A stretch of 64,000 nt of DNA from Cristatella mucedo (GCA_009760855.2 WPIO01000003.1:12887501-12951500), one strand, 5' to 3'. Positions 46,993-59,114 are shown, numbered from the stretch's first letter. Notes: generated by a model from the letters alone, not told the origin. Translations and numbers: made by a program.

Positions 46993-47079
46993 AGACTTTA
47001 CTCTGCAGCTGATTGTATTTTCTAGCGAGCGGTCATTTTAGAACAGGACGCCCAGATTTCGAACAATGGGAGAGCATTT

Positions 47080-48060
47080 GCTGCCATCTGAGAGCGAATG
47101 TGAGAAAGATAATTAAGTTCGCTGAGGGCGCCATATTGATATATAACGTCGGTATACAACCTGGAAGGAAGCCGGATTTGTTCTCTCCCTCTTGCACGAT
47201 GTGATTGCCCGGTACAATTTCGGCTTTCACTTCATGAAACTTTCACTTTCACTTCTATGCAGAGGATGCATCGTTGTATCTATGTCTCAATCCCTCCCAG
47301 CCCTCCGACACGTAGAACTCTCTCAACTCCCAGGCTGCATGCATTGCTGACATTCGCACTTGTATGGCAACAAACTTTCTCAAGTTGAATGACAACCGCA
47401 AAACCAACTTATTAATTATGGACAAATCAAGTGTGACTCAGAAATTTGAAAGCGTAACGCTAAGAATCGGCCCAGCCAGCACATCTCCAGTAGAATCTTC
47501 GCGAAATCTAGGTGTTCTGTTCCAAAGTGATCTTTCACTAGACGACCACATCAGCTCCACTGTCAAGTCAGCCTACTTTCACCGACGTAATACTGCTGAA
47601 ATTCTGGCCTGCTTAGATAGGGATACTACACCCAAGTTGGTTCATGACTTTGGAACATCCTGTCTCGTTTTTTCTGTAATTAACTGCTCGTAGGTCTACC
47701 GGCCTATGCAATCAGTAGAATTGGTGCAAAACTCGGCAGCTAGGCATATCTGTCTTGAGCGTCGCAGTTGCCACATTGCACCACTTCTCGCCGACCTACG
47801 CTAGCAGCTCCCAATTAAGCCGCGTATCGACTTCAAGATTCTGTCACTCACATTTAGGTTCCTCCATTATCTGGCTCCAGCCTATCTACCTATCAGACCT
47901 CTTCCCCGCGAGGCTATAAATCGTACCTTTCGCTCCTCTCGATTCAAGTGGTTTACCTTCGCCTCGAACGAAACTAAAATCTTTTGGAGACCATCCTTTC
48001 GGTTTGTGTGCTCCCAAAGCCTGGAGCTCATTCCTGTCTGACTCGCAATTATTTTTTAAA
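47080..48060 (+). mobile_element. L2-like LINE fragment joined to a worn LINE tail
   Basis: A degenerate terminus (AAGTTCGCTGAGGGCGCC at 47117-47135) precedes the fragment. The coding remnant begins near 47185 with SLLHDVIARYN-type residues and passes RTCMATNFLKLNDNRKTNLL, SPVESSRNLGVLFQSDLSLD and DDHISSTVKSAYFHRRNT. It is open from 47364 to 47693 and then broken. Remnants of SAAR, CHIAPLLADL and RIDFKILSLTFRFL follow up to about 47880, and a worn C-terminus to 48060. It lacks a UTR and tail. Confidence 0.75.
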
Positions 48061-48074
48061 AGATTTCGACGTAC

Positions 48075-48640
48075 TTGAACGAACGGTAAATCCAAGCACA
48101 TGTACATTTGTGCGTCATCCGCAAAAAAATGAAACTCGACATTGTGCTCATCGCTTGCATCGACAAAAGGGAGAGTATATAATGTGAAAATAAGTAGAAG
48201 ACCTACCACAGACGCCTTGGGTACCTATATCCTAAAACGATCCGCGAACGACCGCTGCCTGTTGACATCTGCACTGGATCTCCAATGGAGATCAGACCAA
48301 ACCATTTCGATTCAGACGACCCAGGAAGATACAATAGAACTGACAGAGGGACGACTCCAAAGTAAGCTCTACCGAGAAGATCGCTATTCAATCGCAGCAG
48401 TGCTGATTGAGTGGAGCGATTAGCTCTTACAGCCTTATTGGAACTTACTTGGTCGGTTTGAAGTTTTGGTATAAGGATTAAACTGCTCTGACACTACTCG
48501 TTTCGAGTGCCTTCCGTACGAATGGCCATACCGAGACTGGGAGAACGCAGCTCATTTTTGCTTGGTCTGGTGTTGACTTCTTAACGAGTGGCCCAATAAC
48601 AGCAGCCTCTTTGAAGGATGCAGCAGGAACAAAGCCCTAG
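48075..48640 (-). mobile_element. L2-like LINE reverse transcriptase remnant
   Basis: Going down the minus strand: SFKEAAVIGPLVKKSTPDQA near 48620-48560 (conserved 5' part of the polymerase), then a decayed middle, LLLIFTLYTLPFVDASDE near 48200 and FHFFADDAQMYMCLDL near 48140-48090. FADD is the catalytic box. It is fused at 48060-48090 to the plus-strand fragment, so the two lie tail to tail. Frames are broken. Confidence 0.7.
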
Positions 48641-48784
48641 GCTAAGGACATATTACGTTACGCTATCTGCACTGCACGCTGCCCTCTATACGCTACATGC
48701 AGGGCAGCAGCACCGAAGTTGCATCTCATAACGAGAAGGGCAGGTTCGCGGTCTAGAAGGTCTAGAGGTAGTCTTCCTAATAAT

Positions 48785-48895
48785 AACGATAACAATTTTA
48801 TGATAAAGCGCCCTCACTTGAAAAGCGTCCTCAGAGAACTCAATCTCTTTTTAGGCGCTTTAAATTTCCTAGGCCGAGGAGTTGCACTGCAGACG
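48785..48895 (-). mobile_element. LINE 3' tail with partial duplication
   Basis: The plus strand has AAAGCGCCCTCACTTGAAAA, GCGTCCTCAGAGAACTCAAT and CTCTTTTTAGGCGCTTTAAA. The AAGCGCCCTCA unit is doubled. Confidence 0.65.
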
Positions 48896-49064
48896 AGGTC
48901 AGTAATGGCAGGCTTGAAAGTGGATATTGAAGCGGAGCGAGGATTGGTAGCTGATGAGTCCAGTGGAGATGCTACCTTAAGGATGGACTTCTGATCGAAT
49001 CCATCTTAACGACAAAAAAGCTTAAGTGCGATTGGCTAGGTTGCTAAGATTGCTAGGCAATATA

Positions 49065-49567
49065 ATAATAATAGCAATACTCTTGAGAAAGCGCCCTCAG
49101 AAAACTCAAATCTCTTTCCAGGCGCTTTACATTTGCTGCAAAGGAAACGCGATCGGATGGTTAATGGTAACAACCTCGACAAACAACGAGAATAACATGG
49201 TTAGGGGTAACATGCACAGGGTCAGCATGCAAGTGTGGTTAGTGGCAGCATGCACAGTGTCAGCATGCATAAGCACATAAAGAACGAATGCTGTGATAAA
49301 TAGGTGCGTTTTTAATTTCTTTTTAAATGTGGTCAAGTCAGGGGATGTCGTGACGCAAGTCGGAAGTGAGTTCCAGGCTTTAGGAGCATACGAACTAAAC
49401 GCATGGTCTCCAAAGGATTTGAGGTTTGCACGAGGTCTAGGTAAGCATTTAGAATCCGAAAAGCTGGCGGTACGATGCTTAGCCTGGTGGGACAGTAGAT
49501 CTGATAGGTAGGCTGAAGCCGAAGAATGAAGGGACCTAAAAGTGAGTGAGAAAACCTTGAAATGACT

Positions 49568-49599
<32 letters not shown>

Positions 49600-49735
49600 C
49601 TTATAAGTCGATGCTTTGCTTGACTGGTAGCCAGTGCAGGTCGGCGAGAAGAAGGGTGATGTGGCAACTGCGACGCTCACGACAGACAAGCCTAGCTACA
49701 GAGTTTTGCACCCAATGCAAGCGCCTGATTTCGCT
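49065..49735 (-). mobile_element. L2-like LINE 3' portion with a palindromic TA insertion
   Basis: The tail (TAATAATAGCAATA, then CGCCCTCAGAAAACTCAAAT) and UTR (GGTTAGGGGTAACATGC, GTTAGTGGCAGCATGCAC) are followed by minus-strand C-terminus codons from about 49330. The coding part is broken at 49563-49606 by a 44-base TA-rich palindrome and resumes with ADLHWLPVK codons near 49630, ending at SVAR near 49715. It is close to 43575-44690. Confidence 0.8.
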
Positions 49736-50013
49736 AGGTAAAGTGCTGGCTGCTGGCTGCCCTGGGAGCCGTCATGGCTTGGGCAGCTTGGGCAGCATGG
49801 TCCATAGCAGCATTTTTGGATCCCACTGTTTTTGTAGAAGCAGACTTGCCCACAGCCCGGCAGATTGGTATGGCCGACAATAGTCGCTGCATGCAAGTCG
49901 ATGGGAAGCCAGCGGTCCCCTCGCTTTAAAGTGCTTTCTCAGGCTCGCCCTCTGCGTCTGCGTATATAATAATAATAATAATAGCGTCTGCGAGTGCGTG
50001 TCTGCCTAGCGTC

Positions 50014-50293
<280 letters not shown>

Positions 50294-50409
50294 TCCACCA
50301 CTGGGCAGGTCTCGAGGATGGAGGATTGGCAGGATTGGCAGGACTGTGCGTTTTCGTCGTTTACATTATTGGTGTCACACCATCCTCTGGGTGGCAGCGT
50401 TTTCTGATA

Positions 50410-50514
50410 GAGGTCAAGGTGAATTTATTCGATTGTCGCGGGCTCGGGCCCCTATGCTAAGTGCCTGAATAGCGATTAAAGTTCTCTCAGGTTCTGCTAC
50501 ACAAATTAATTATA
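50410..50514 (+). mobile_element. SINE family 2, head truncated
   Basis: AGGTCAAGGTGAATTTATTC (subfamily insert), GCGGGCTCGGGCCCC (B box region), GTGCCTGAATAGCGATTAAA and GTTCTCTCAGGTTCTGCTAC are followed by ACAAATTAATTATA. Confidence 0.75.
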
Positions 50515-51200
50515 TTTGTTCATTTTTTGCTAGCCGCTCTGGCCACTCACACCCACACTCACTCGCCTCCGGCGGGCGGGGGGGGGGGAGAGGGGGGCGT
50601 GGGGGAGGCTCGCCGGTAGGGAGGGATTGAGGCTGCTAATAGTCCTGATGCTGCTGTCCACCGCTGCCACGATCCTCAATACTGCTTCGTTAGTCTGCAC
50701 GCCTAATCATTCTCATGCAGCTTCGTTAGTCTGCCCTAGGCTGGCTGTTGTGTGCAGCATGGCCTTGGGCTACTGTTCTCTCCCTCCCTCTCTCTCTCTC
50801 CCTCTCTCTGCCTCTTGTCTCTTTTTTTCTATCTGTCTCTGTCTGGATGTCTGTTTGCCCACCTCTGCCTGTCCCTCTCTTCCTTTCTCTCCAACCACCA
50901 CCTTCAGTCCAAGGCCTCTACCCGACAGCGGCACGCTTTCTCCCAGCACGTTTGCTCTACCAGACTGGGTCACGTGACGAGCTGGGATCCAGCTGGCGCC
51001 TCGGTACACCAGAGGCGGTGGCTTCCCGCGCTAGCACGGCCGCCGGCTCTGGTTAGATGGGCGTGGCCGATGTGCTACGCTCAGTCAGTCACCTGGAGGA
51101 CGCCCGGTGGGGCCGAAAGCGTGTAGCGTGGGAAGCAAGTGCGACCACTCAAGCCCGACCTACTAACGGTGAGGCTGGAGCACGGCAGCGTAGCTAAATT
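50515..51200. other. No recognised gene
   Basis: A poly-G run at 50577-50589 and an impure CT stretch at 50780-50895 are the only repeats. Three overlapping open frames of 100-124 codons follow the CT stretch and have no motif. Confidence 0.4.
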
Positions 51201-51839
51201 TAGCTGCCGCCTCGTGTCCAGCAGCGCTGACAGCGTAGCGTCAAAGCGCTACGGCTTCCAGACACAGCGCACCTGCCGATCAGCCGCCCGCCTGCCCGCC
51301 CGCCCGGAGCCCATGTGATTATCTGCTGCGCTCCTGGCTGGCTCTCTGTCGAACGTACGAGCCGGGCGCGTAGTAAACAAGAGCCGGGAGGAAGAATTCT
51401 CCCGGGGCACGGCGGCGCGGCTCGCTTGGCGCGCACGCGGCGACCGAGACCGAACGACATCGATCCGCCAAGCAACCGGGCCTGGCGAGAACGACCGAGA
51501 TTTCAGGCGTCGAATGCACCCGGGGGGGGGCGCGCACTAGCCCTGCGGGCGATCCCCTCCCTCCCTCCCTCCCTCCGACCGCACTACCCGACCTTGAAAC
51601 TGAATACCCCCGACCGCCGCGCGGGGCCGGCACTACAGCGAAGGGATGGCGGGCGGGGGTAAAAAAACGCTGAATAAGCGGCGGCGGCGCAGCCGAGCGG
51701 CTTAACACTAATGGCGGCATGCCTGGACGAACGACGGCGGCGGCGGCGCGCGAAAGCCTCGTAGGCCTCGCATGTCATGCGGTAGCAACTAGCCTATGCA
51801 TATAAAGAAGGCGACTCTCAGCGGGTGACGACAGCTTCT

Positions 51840-51871
<32 letters not shown>

Positions 51872-53720
51872 GCGTCGCTCGTCTGGTCGAGATAAGGCGT
51901 ACCGTCGAGAACAAAGGGTCGCCACTGCTGACCTAACCGCAACGAGCGACCGTGCGCCGGCCCCGCGGTGACTCACGCAGCGGGCCCAGCGGTCTGAGAT
52001 TAATTACCGCGGGCGGGCGGGCGGGCGTGCGTGCGTGCACGCCCTCTCCTTTCAACGCCGTCGACGGGCGGCTCGGCGAGCCACTCAGTCGGGCAGCGCG
52101 GGCCGCGCGGCGGCGACGCTTCGCTCGCCTGGGCGCTGCCGCCGCCGCCGGCGCCCAGGCGGCGGCGGCGTCGCTGCGGCGCCCAGCGGGCTACCTGCCG
52201 CCCGCCTAGCCTTGCGCCAGCTGGACGCGCGCTCGGGGCAGGACGACGTGGCCGTGACCCTACCGCGAGCAGCGGCGGGCGGCCGCCGCCGCTCGAGAGC
52301 AGCAGGTACGTGGTAGAGTGCTCGCGCGAACGCAGCCGACGGCCACAAGCGCGCGCGCGCGCGCGCGTCGGCTGCTAGCGGCCATCGGCGGCCGCTAGAG
52401 CGTCGCCGCCGAGGAGGGCTGCGGCAGCTGGCGACGCGCGCGCTCCCCCGCGCGAGCACGTTGCCGTGCGGGTGGGACGGTGCCGGCCGCACGGCGGCGG
52501 CTGTTGGCGGCCGCCGCAAGCCTGGTGAACATGCTTCACTTGGCCGCACAGCCTGGCTGCTGCTGCTGCCGGTCCGGTCGCCTCAGAGCTCGTGCTCGGC
52601 ACCGCCTTCGTGACGGCGTTTGGCATCAGCGTCTCCCACCCCCCCCCCCCCCCCCGCTCTCTCGACCGGCGAGCCATTGTTGTGCCGTTTCGTCAGCGGA
52701 CGTCCGTTGAGTCTGGCTGATGCAAGACCCCGGCAGCTAGCAGGCGCCAGCCGCAGCAGAGCGACGCGCGACGACTCGCGGGGTGGGGGCGTCGTAATGG
52801 GAAGGGCGATCGTCGACCCCGATACGACCGTCAATCGTTGTAGCCGCGCGGTGCAAACAGATGCGACGCCTCGTTGCCGCGCGCGTGCGAGGGCAGACCG
52901 GCGCGCGTGCGGCAACGATTCGTCTGGCTGGCTGCACTCGCCCGAGCGCCTGTCGGCGAGCATCAAGATGTCCTCCAGCGAGTTAGATAATGACCTCGCA
53001 TCCGGTGCGGCCGTCGGTGCGGTGCCTTTGGCACGAGTCGGCTAGCGAAAGTCGCGGGCTGTAGTTCTTACGCCGGTTGGGGGAGGGCTTGGGCTGCGAA
53101 GGGGGTGGGGTGAGAGGCGCTTTGACCCGGCTGTCGTACCAATTGCCCGCCCCAGTAAGCGCCCGGATGTTGGCCGTTTGCTGACCGCTCCGTGACCGCT
53201 CTTTGTGTAAGCAGCTATCCCATGATGCCCTCAGTGGTTCCGGCCGTTGTGGCGGCCCCGCATGGGTGCGAGTAAGGCCGTATATGGTGGCGCTCTCGCC
53301 GGCGACGCCTTACGCCTGTGCGTAGCTTCGCGCTTTCGTCGGCGATCGGTCGGTGTGTTTGATTTTGTCGTTGACGCGTTTGGTGTACCTCCGCGTGTGC
53401 CTCGCTGGGCGCTGGCGCCTCCGTTCGTTAGCTAGCCGGCCCCTTGCTCGCCGCTCGGCTAGTGAAGGCGCCTTGTGCGTGCAGTCAGCTTGGCCGACGC
53501 GAATATGAATTCGTCTGGGTGAATGTCTACCCTGGTGGTGTTTGCGTTCTGACATCACCGGGTAACCATTCATCCAGGCTAATTCAAAGTATCGGCTGTA
53601 CGGCGAGTCGGGTTCAGTTTGTGCGAGCCGGGGCCGCCGGCGACGGCTCGCGTCTTCCCCGTCCTCGAATTGTCGCTACTTGGCGAGTATCCGGCGTTCG
53701 TTATCGTACCGCAGCAGCGC
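51200..53720. promoter_or_regulatory. Large CpG-rich region
   Basis: It contains (CGG)n at 51840-51870, (CG)n at 52350-52368 and poly-C at 52638-52654. ATGTCCTCCAGCGAGTTAG at 52967 begins a 26-codon frame (MSSSELDNDLASG) that looks protein-like, but no donor site is convincing. Other open frames occur on both strands. It may hold promoters and first exons of host genes; none can be proved here. Confidence 0.4.
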
Positions 53721-54139
53721 GCGTAGCGCTGTCAGACAGGTGCGCTCGCGTTGACTTTCTGTCCCTTAGCCCTCCCGCTTTCGCGGCATCTTCGTTGCAG
53801 GGCCAACCGCCATGGACGGAAGCGAACCTTGTACGCTCAGTCGCTCCGCTGCCCAGCACCGCCGCCGCCGACCTTGGACGGTCCTGCCTGCAACTAACTG
53901 AGCAGCTCGCGACGCCGAGAGGACTCGTCATCGACCGAGCCAACGCTTCCTGTGCTTTGCTTGTACTGCCTGACTCTGGTCCGGCCACGCTTGCTCCTCC
54001 ATGTCTGCTTTCTTCTGCCATATGTGCGTGCATGCGTGTTTTTTTCTTGTTGGCCGCACAGCCTGCGGACTGCCTTATTGAGCGAACGTCAAAAATCGTG
54101 TACATACATAGTCGTAGCCCCCTCCTAACTGCTCCCTAG
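53444..54139 (+). other. 231-codon open frame without known motif
   Basis: It starts at 53444 and ends at 54139. The opposite strand is open over 53701-54105. The product would have no recognisable domain, and composition shifts from Arg/Ala to Ser/Leu. It lies at the 3' edge of the CpG region. I regard chance as more likely than a gene. Confidence 0.15.
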
Positions 54140-54266
54140 CCTGGCCGCCATACGCCGGCCATCCTACCCAGGTCAATGCGCGCGGTAGCCCTAAGGCCTT
54201 TGTAATGGCTTGTGGTGAGGCTTCAACGAGATGCAATTTACTCGTGCTTGTCACCAAGTCACTATG

Positions 54267-54270
<4 letters not shown>

Positions 54271-54335
<65 letters not shown>
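54271..54335. repeat. (CT)n microsatellite
   Basis: About 32 uninterrupted CT units. Confidence 0.95.
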
Positions 54336-54336
<1 letters not shown>

Positions 54337-54879
54337 CATAGCAACTCCACGCTATGTATTAGGTTTAGCACGGGCGACCTGAGAATGCTCCTTACATGAA
54401 TGCACACATATGAATGTACCTGTGTGCACATGTGCGTGCTGCATGTGTACCTGTATGCACAGGCTGCTGCTCCTGCTTGTAGCTTCGGCTGAGCTGGCCG
54501 CAGTAATGCACCGCCGTCGGTCTAGTCAAATACATGAGCTCGTGCTGCTGAGAGAAAAGCTGCTACTTTCCTTGGCGGCGCAGCCGGCCAACGGTCGCCG
54601 CAACGCGAACGCTCGGATGTCGTCACCTTCTGCGGTCTCGCACGTGCGTTGCTGCGTACCCTCCCGGCGTTCGTTGCCAGCCCGGCCTGCACCGCCTGCT
54701 TTCGGGCAAGGTTTCCGCCGAGGCAGGCATTGCCCCCCCCACCTGCCGCCCAGAAGCACTGATTGCACTAGACAGCTTGGTGCCCTAAGCCGAGTCCAAA
54801 AAGGTCCAGTCGTTGAAAGACAACCCAAGTTCAAGCCTGTCGGCTTTTCTTAGGCTCGGATTAAGCTAGCTCACAACGT

Positions 54880-55870
54880 GCCGGTCGGTCGGTTGCAGGC
54901 GCCGCACGCCGACGACGTCCTTGGCTTCAGAGAAAGCGCGGCGGCCGCCGTCTGGGCCGCCGCTGCGACCACAAAGGAGAGCAGCGGCTAGAGAGAGCGG
55001 TGGCCACCGCAGGCCTTTGTTCTCGGCGGCGGCGGCCACCTTGCAGGCACTGCAGTCTGCGTCCTACCGACGGGGCGTCGCTATCGAGTTTCACTCTTGC
55101 CGCAGAGTACGGCCACCAAATTAGGCCGCGAAAGCGCTCCCCCCACACCCGCGCCCGAGTCACCTGTGAGCGATTGGCGCTCCGCTAAAATGGCGGCGAC
55201 GCGGCAGAGTTTCTCGCGGGCTCGCTCTGTCGGCCGCGTCTCACGGCTCGGCACGACGAGCCCGTTCCGGCTTGGGGGAAATCATCCGCGAGCGTTCAGC
55301 GAAAACGATGCAGCAGACATAACTAGCGCTCTTCATCTCGCCGCCGCCGCCGGCGGTTCTACCGCGAAGCGAAGCTCCGTGCACCTGGCGGCAGGAGCGA
55401 CCTCCTCCCCGCGGCGCCGAGCAGCAGGGCGCCCCGCTCCGCCTCCGTCGCACGTGATTCATCCACCACGCCTTCTCGACCCGCTGGCAGCATCTCGGTA
55501 AACCGCAAACCGCCGCGGGAGTGCCATCTGGTGCGGCGGCGACCTTGACGATGCGTCGGCCCGGCGCTCCACCTCGTCCTCACCCCCATGCTCCCGTCGT
55601 CGCTCCCCCTTGTCCCCCCCCGGTGCTCCCTCTCGCCGCCGCGAGTGGGTGGGAAAGCTCGAGCCAGGCGGCGGGTCAATCGGCATGGGCCGGGTCATGC
55701 GATCGGCCGTCATCGGCGCGACGCTCTCTTTGACTCGCTGCGGCAGCCAGCGGCGGCACCTGCGGCAGTAGCCGCCCTCCCCCCCCCCCCGCAGCTCTTC
55801 GCCACTCCCCGCCCTCGGCTGCTACTCCTCACTTAAGAGCGCCGCCTGTTAGCATGCGGCCGGTCCCCGA
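54880..55870. promoter_or_regulatory. CpG island with a YY1-like start-codon motif
   Basis: AAAATGGCGGC at 55187-55197 matches the YY1 site that overlaps many metazoan start codons. The ATG at 55190 opens MAATRQSFSRARSVGRVSRL and stays open for 104 codons. The frame's stop lies in CTCGGTAAACC at 55495-55505, where GTAAAC could act as a splice donor. This is the second-best candidate for a host first exon, but there is no homology. Confidence 0.3.
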
Positions 55871-56231
55871 TAGCGAGAATTAACCGCTTAGCTCAACGCG
55901 GCACGAGCGCCATCGCGGCTCACCAGAGGAGGCTTGTCGGAAGTGAGTCGCGATCTTAGCTCGTGCGGCTGACTGTTGAGGCGCTCCCCAGGTGGCCGAG
56001 GCTCTGATTCGATTCGGCGAGCATTCAATCGATTCGCCGCGCGAGACACTCGAGGTCGATCGTTGAGTTTCCTGGCGGCTCTAGCACGGACGCTGGGCGG
56101 CGGGGGGGGGGCGTCCCGGGCGGTTTGAGTCGAGCGCGTGGACCGCGCTGAGCGAAGAACCAATGCGCCCCGTCGCCAGGCGACGCGTTTCTCTCCCGGC
56201 GTTCGGTGTGTAGCCAAGTTCGCCAAAAAAA

Positions 56232-56390
56232 TATAATCGATTTGCATAGTGCCCTAAGAGAACTTGAGGTCTATTCAGGCGCTTCACGTATGCCGCTGGC
56301 TCGAGCTCATAACCTCGGTCATGCAATGCATTCACCTTGACCTCGGTCGTTAAATGTGAGCACCTTAACCCCCTGAGCTAAACCGGGGCG
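56232..56390 (-). mobile_element. SINE family 2 copy with duplicated middle
   Basis: The plus strand has TTTGCATAGTGCCCTAAGAG, GAGGTCTATTCAGGCGCTTC and ATAACCTCGGTCATG, then CATTCACCTTGACCTCGGTC. The ACCTCGGTC unit appears twice, and the A box complement is near 56370-56385. Confidence 0.75.
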
Positions 56391-57281
56391 AGAACTAAAG
56401 AAAGTCAAAGGAAGGGTAATTTTAACCGGCACTCGGCGTACGCTGGCGCTGTACGTCTCGGGGCGTCATCTAATCTCGTCGCTCTGCACGAGCGAACGGC
56501 AGGGGCGACTTGAACGGGCCTCGTCAGACGTAACGCCGATTTAGAGGCAACTCTGCTTGCAAAAGGTCGCTACCGCTCGTCGGAGAAAATAGAATTAATT
56601 CGTAAAGGTTCGTCGGAGAAAATAGATTCGCAGCAGCTCGACGTGCTCGTGCCTCACGGCGTCACGTTCTTATCGCCCTCGAGCGCCGGCCGAGACGGCA
56701 GACCGCTGCTTGGCGACTGCCTCTCCCCCCCCCCCACCAACCACCCACCCACCTCTGGTTTACAATAACCCTTGCCTGACCCCGGCGCGGCGTCTCGCAT
56801 CGATCGCTTTGCAGCGTCCGACGTCGCCTGCCTGTGCTGCCTGCGTAGCTTTCACTCCTACTTCGCCTCTTTCCAGGCTAACCACTGCTGCCGCCCGGCT
56901 CCCCACCCCCAAGATTGTACGCAGCCCCGATTAATGACGTTTCCGGCCGCTATGCAGCCGCTCGCGAGCGAGCGAGCGCCCCTGCGAGTATTTAGTAGCT
57001 ATTAGCGCGACGCGCGGCGCGGCTCGTCTGAGCGAAGACGGTGACTATTGCGCCTCTCGAAGCAGCGAGCGGCTGCTTTGACCTCACGGAAAACGCTTTT
57101 CTCGCAGGGTCCCCCACCCGGCGGCGTCCGCCTCCCTAGGACGATTGTCTTTAGCGAAACGGTTCGCTTTCGACGAGGGGCGGACGACGCAGAGGCTTCA
57201 CGTGCCTGCGAATCCGACGAACTGTTGAACTGTTCACGATCGTTCGCGAACCTTTGACGTCAGATATATATAAAAATATTT
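56391..57281. other. CpG-rich, no recognised gene
   Basis: Poly-C at 56726-56736. GGAGAAAATAGA is repeated at 56581 and 56615 with a shared GTCGTCGG-like context. Open frames are short. Confidence 0.35.
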
Positions 57282-57438
57282 AGCTAATTTAACAGCCACG
57301 TGGCGGCAGAAGAGCATTAACGACTATCGCCGCCGGTTGCGGCGGGCAATGAAGGATCTCGCGCCGCAGGACTCAAACCCACGACCCCGACGTTTAGGAA
57401 GAGCGAGTACCTTATCGCTTGGGCGAAGACCCAGGTGC
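57282..57438 (-). mobile_element. SINE family 1, near full length
   Basis: The minus strand carries the A box region CGCCCAAGCGATAAGGTAC, GTGGGTTTGAGTCCTGCGG (B box with changes) and the body. The end lacks the CTATACAAATGA stretch but keeps GGCTGTTAAATTAGCTA. CpG sites are unusually well kept. Confidence 0.75.
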
Positions 57439-57533
57439 TAAATCGCTATCGCGGCGTAAATGCTGTCAATAATTCCAGAGCGGTTTCCTTGCGTTCCTGC
57501 AAGCGTGGCAGGCTCTTGTTAGGGCATTTGAAT

Positions 57534-57617
57534 GCCGGAAATGCTCGGTGCTGCTTCGGGATGCCGGGAATGCTCGGACCTGCCTCGAAATGCCGGAAAT
57601 GCTCGGAGCTTCGGCAA
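57534..57617. repeat. About 29-bp tandem repeat, three copies
   Basis: ATGCCGGAAATGCTCGG and its variants occur at 57532, 57561 and 57590 with similar following bases. Confidence 0.85.
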
Positions 57618-58660
57618 ACGCGACTCTCGCTAGCAGCTGCTGCGCGTTCGCCGCGGCGGCTGCTGAAATTCAGGACGATTCGTCGCCAGCAGCATACTGG
57701 CTAGCGCGAGGCCTTCGCTTATCGGCAGTGGCCTCGCGGCGAGTCCCTCGCGGCGACTCGCCCGCGACACGTGGCGCATTGCGACGCGCGCGCGAAAATA
57801 CCCGTAGTCGCCTTACGAGCATGCAATAGTATGCATGCGAATCACGATCGTTGGCCGCTGTTAGCGACATTCATTCAGTCGCTCGCGCGAAGGCGGCAAA
57901 GCGCTCGGATTAAAAACAATGGACAGATCCATACTGGGGCGCTAGGAAATAAAAATAATCATTCCGCGGTCGTCGCTAGTAAGCGGTCGCCGCTATTCGT
58001 GACGTGCGTCACCCATCGTCTCTCTCTCAGCGGGATCGCGCCGTCACGTGCGCGCTTCGCTGAGACGCACTCCGGTAGCCGGACTGGCGCGGACCGCCTT
58101 ACTTCAGAGTGCCGCGCGAAAGACCGGCGGAAAGGCTACGCGCGGACAGTGCGGCCCGCCAGCTCGCTAGCACGTCACGACTTCGCGTATCCGCTCTTTC
58201 GCTGCGGTGCAGATGGCGAGCGCGAGCGCGCGCGCGCGCGCGCGCGCGGGCGATGAATGCAGCAACGCACTCGTGCCGACGGATGAGTTGGCGTGCGCGT
58301 GCATGCGCCAGCACTGCTTCGGCTGCTCGAGACCAGCGCGCCGCCGCGGACGCGCCTCCGGTTGGCGAGTGCGACGCCAACTGCTGCCGCTGCGGCAGCT
58401 CGTGAGGGAGCCGCCGCGTTCTCACGTTACTTGCTAATACGCCGCTGCTCTGTCGCTTTGAAAGCGTTTCTCTTACCGGCGAGCGATTCGTGGAGTTTCC
58501 TGCCGAGCTCACGCCGGCCCTGGCGCACGAACGACCGCGCCTCGGCCTCGGCTGCTGCGCGCCCGCGGGAGCTCGCCTGCTTACGGCGACTCGCGCTGTA
58601 CGTCACGCTCGTAGTTTAGGCCGCGGGAATGCAGACAGAACGCGAGAATATAGCCAGGCG
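57618..58660. promoter_or_regulatory. CpG-rich region
   Basis: (CG)n at 58228-58246 and dense CpG. CGCGGC and TCACG-like strings are frequent. Frames of up to 161 codons overlap on both strands; none shows a motif. Confidence 0.35.
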
Positions 58661-58920
58661 CGCGGTTGCCTATGCGTGGCCACGAAGTGGTCGCGAAGTG
58701 GCGCCACGGAGTTTGGCATTCCTCGAAGGCTGCGCTTGTTTCCCTCATCCTGCCTCTGACATCTCGCTGACCTCTTCAACGCAATGCCGACGGCTGCCGA
58801 GTTCCGGGGCGACGCCCGGGTGAGCCCGATATACGGTGGCCCGACTTTTGACATCAGTCGCGGAGCCGGGGCTGAATGTACCCGTTAGCAGAATATGTAT
58901 CTATACTTGTATAGGTATGT

Positions 58921-59030
58921 ATTATATATGTATGTGCTATATTACGCATACAGTAAACAGATGTATATATATATATATATATATATACATCTGTTTACTG
59001 TATGCGTAATATAGCACATACATATATAAT
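58921..59030. repeat. Perfect 110-bp palindrome
   Basis: The left half, 58921-58975, is the exact reverse complement of the right half, 58976-59030, with no spacer. The outer arm contains GTATGTGCTATATTACGCAT and ACAGTAAACAG; the centre is (TA)n. It could extrude as a cruciform, or be a full MITE whose two ends have met. Confidence 0.95.
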
Positions 59031-59114
59031 TGTCTTTCTATGCTCGTATTTCTTTCTGACCTAGGTTTTCCTTGCGCCTGTCCTTTCCGCTCTATTTGTC
59101 TGCTCCCGACACTT

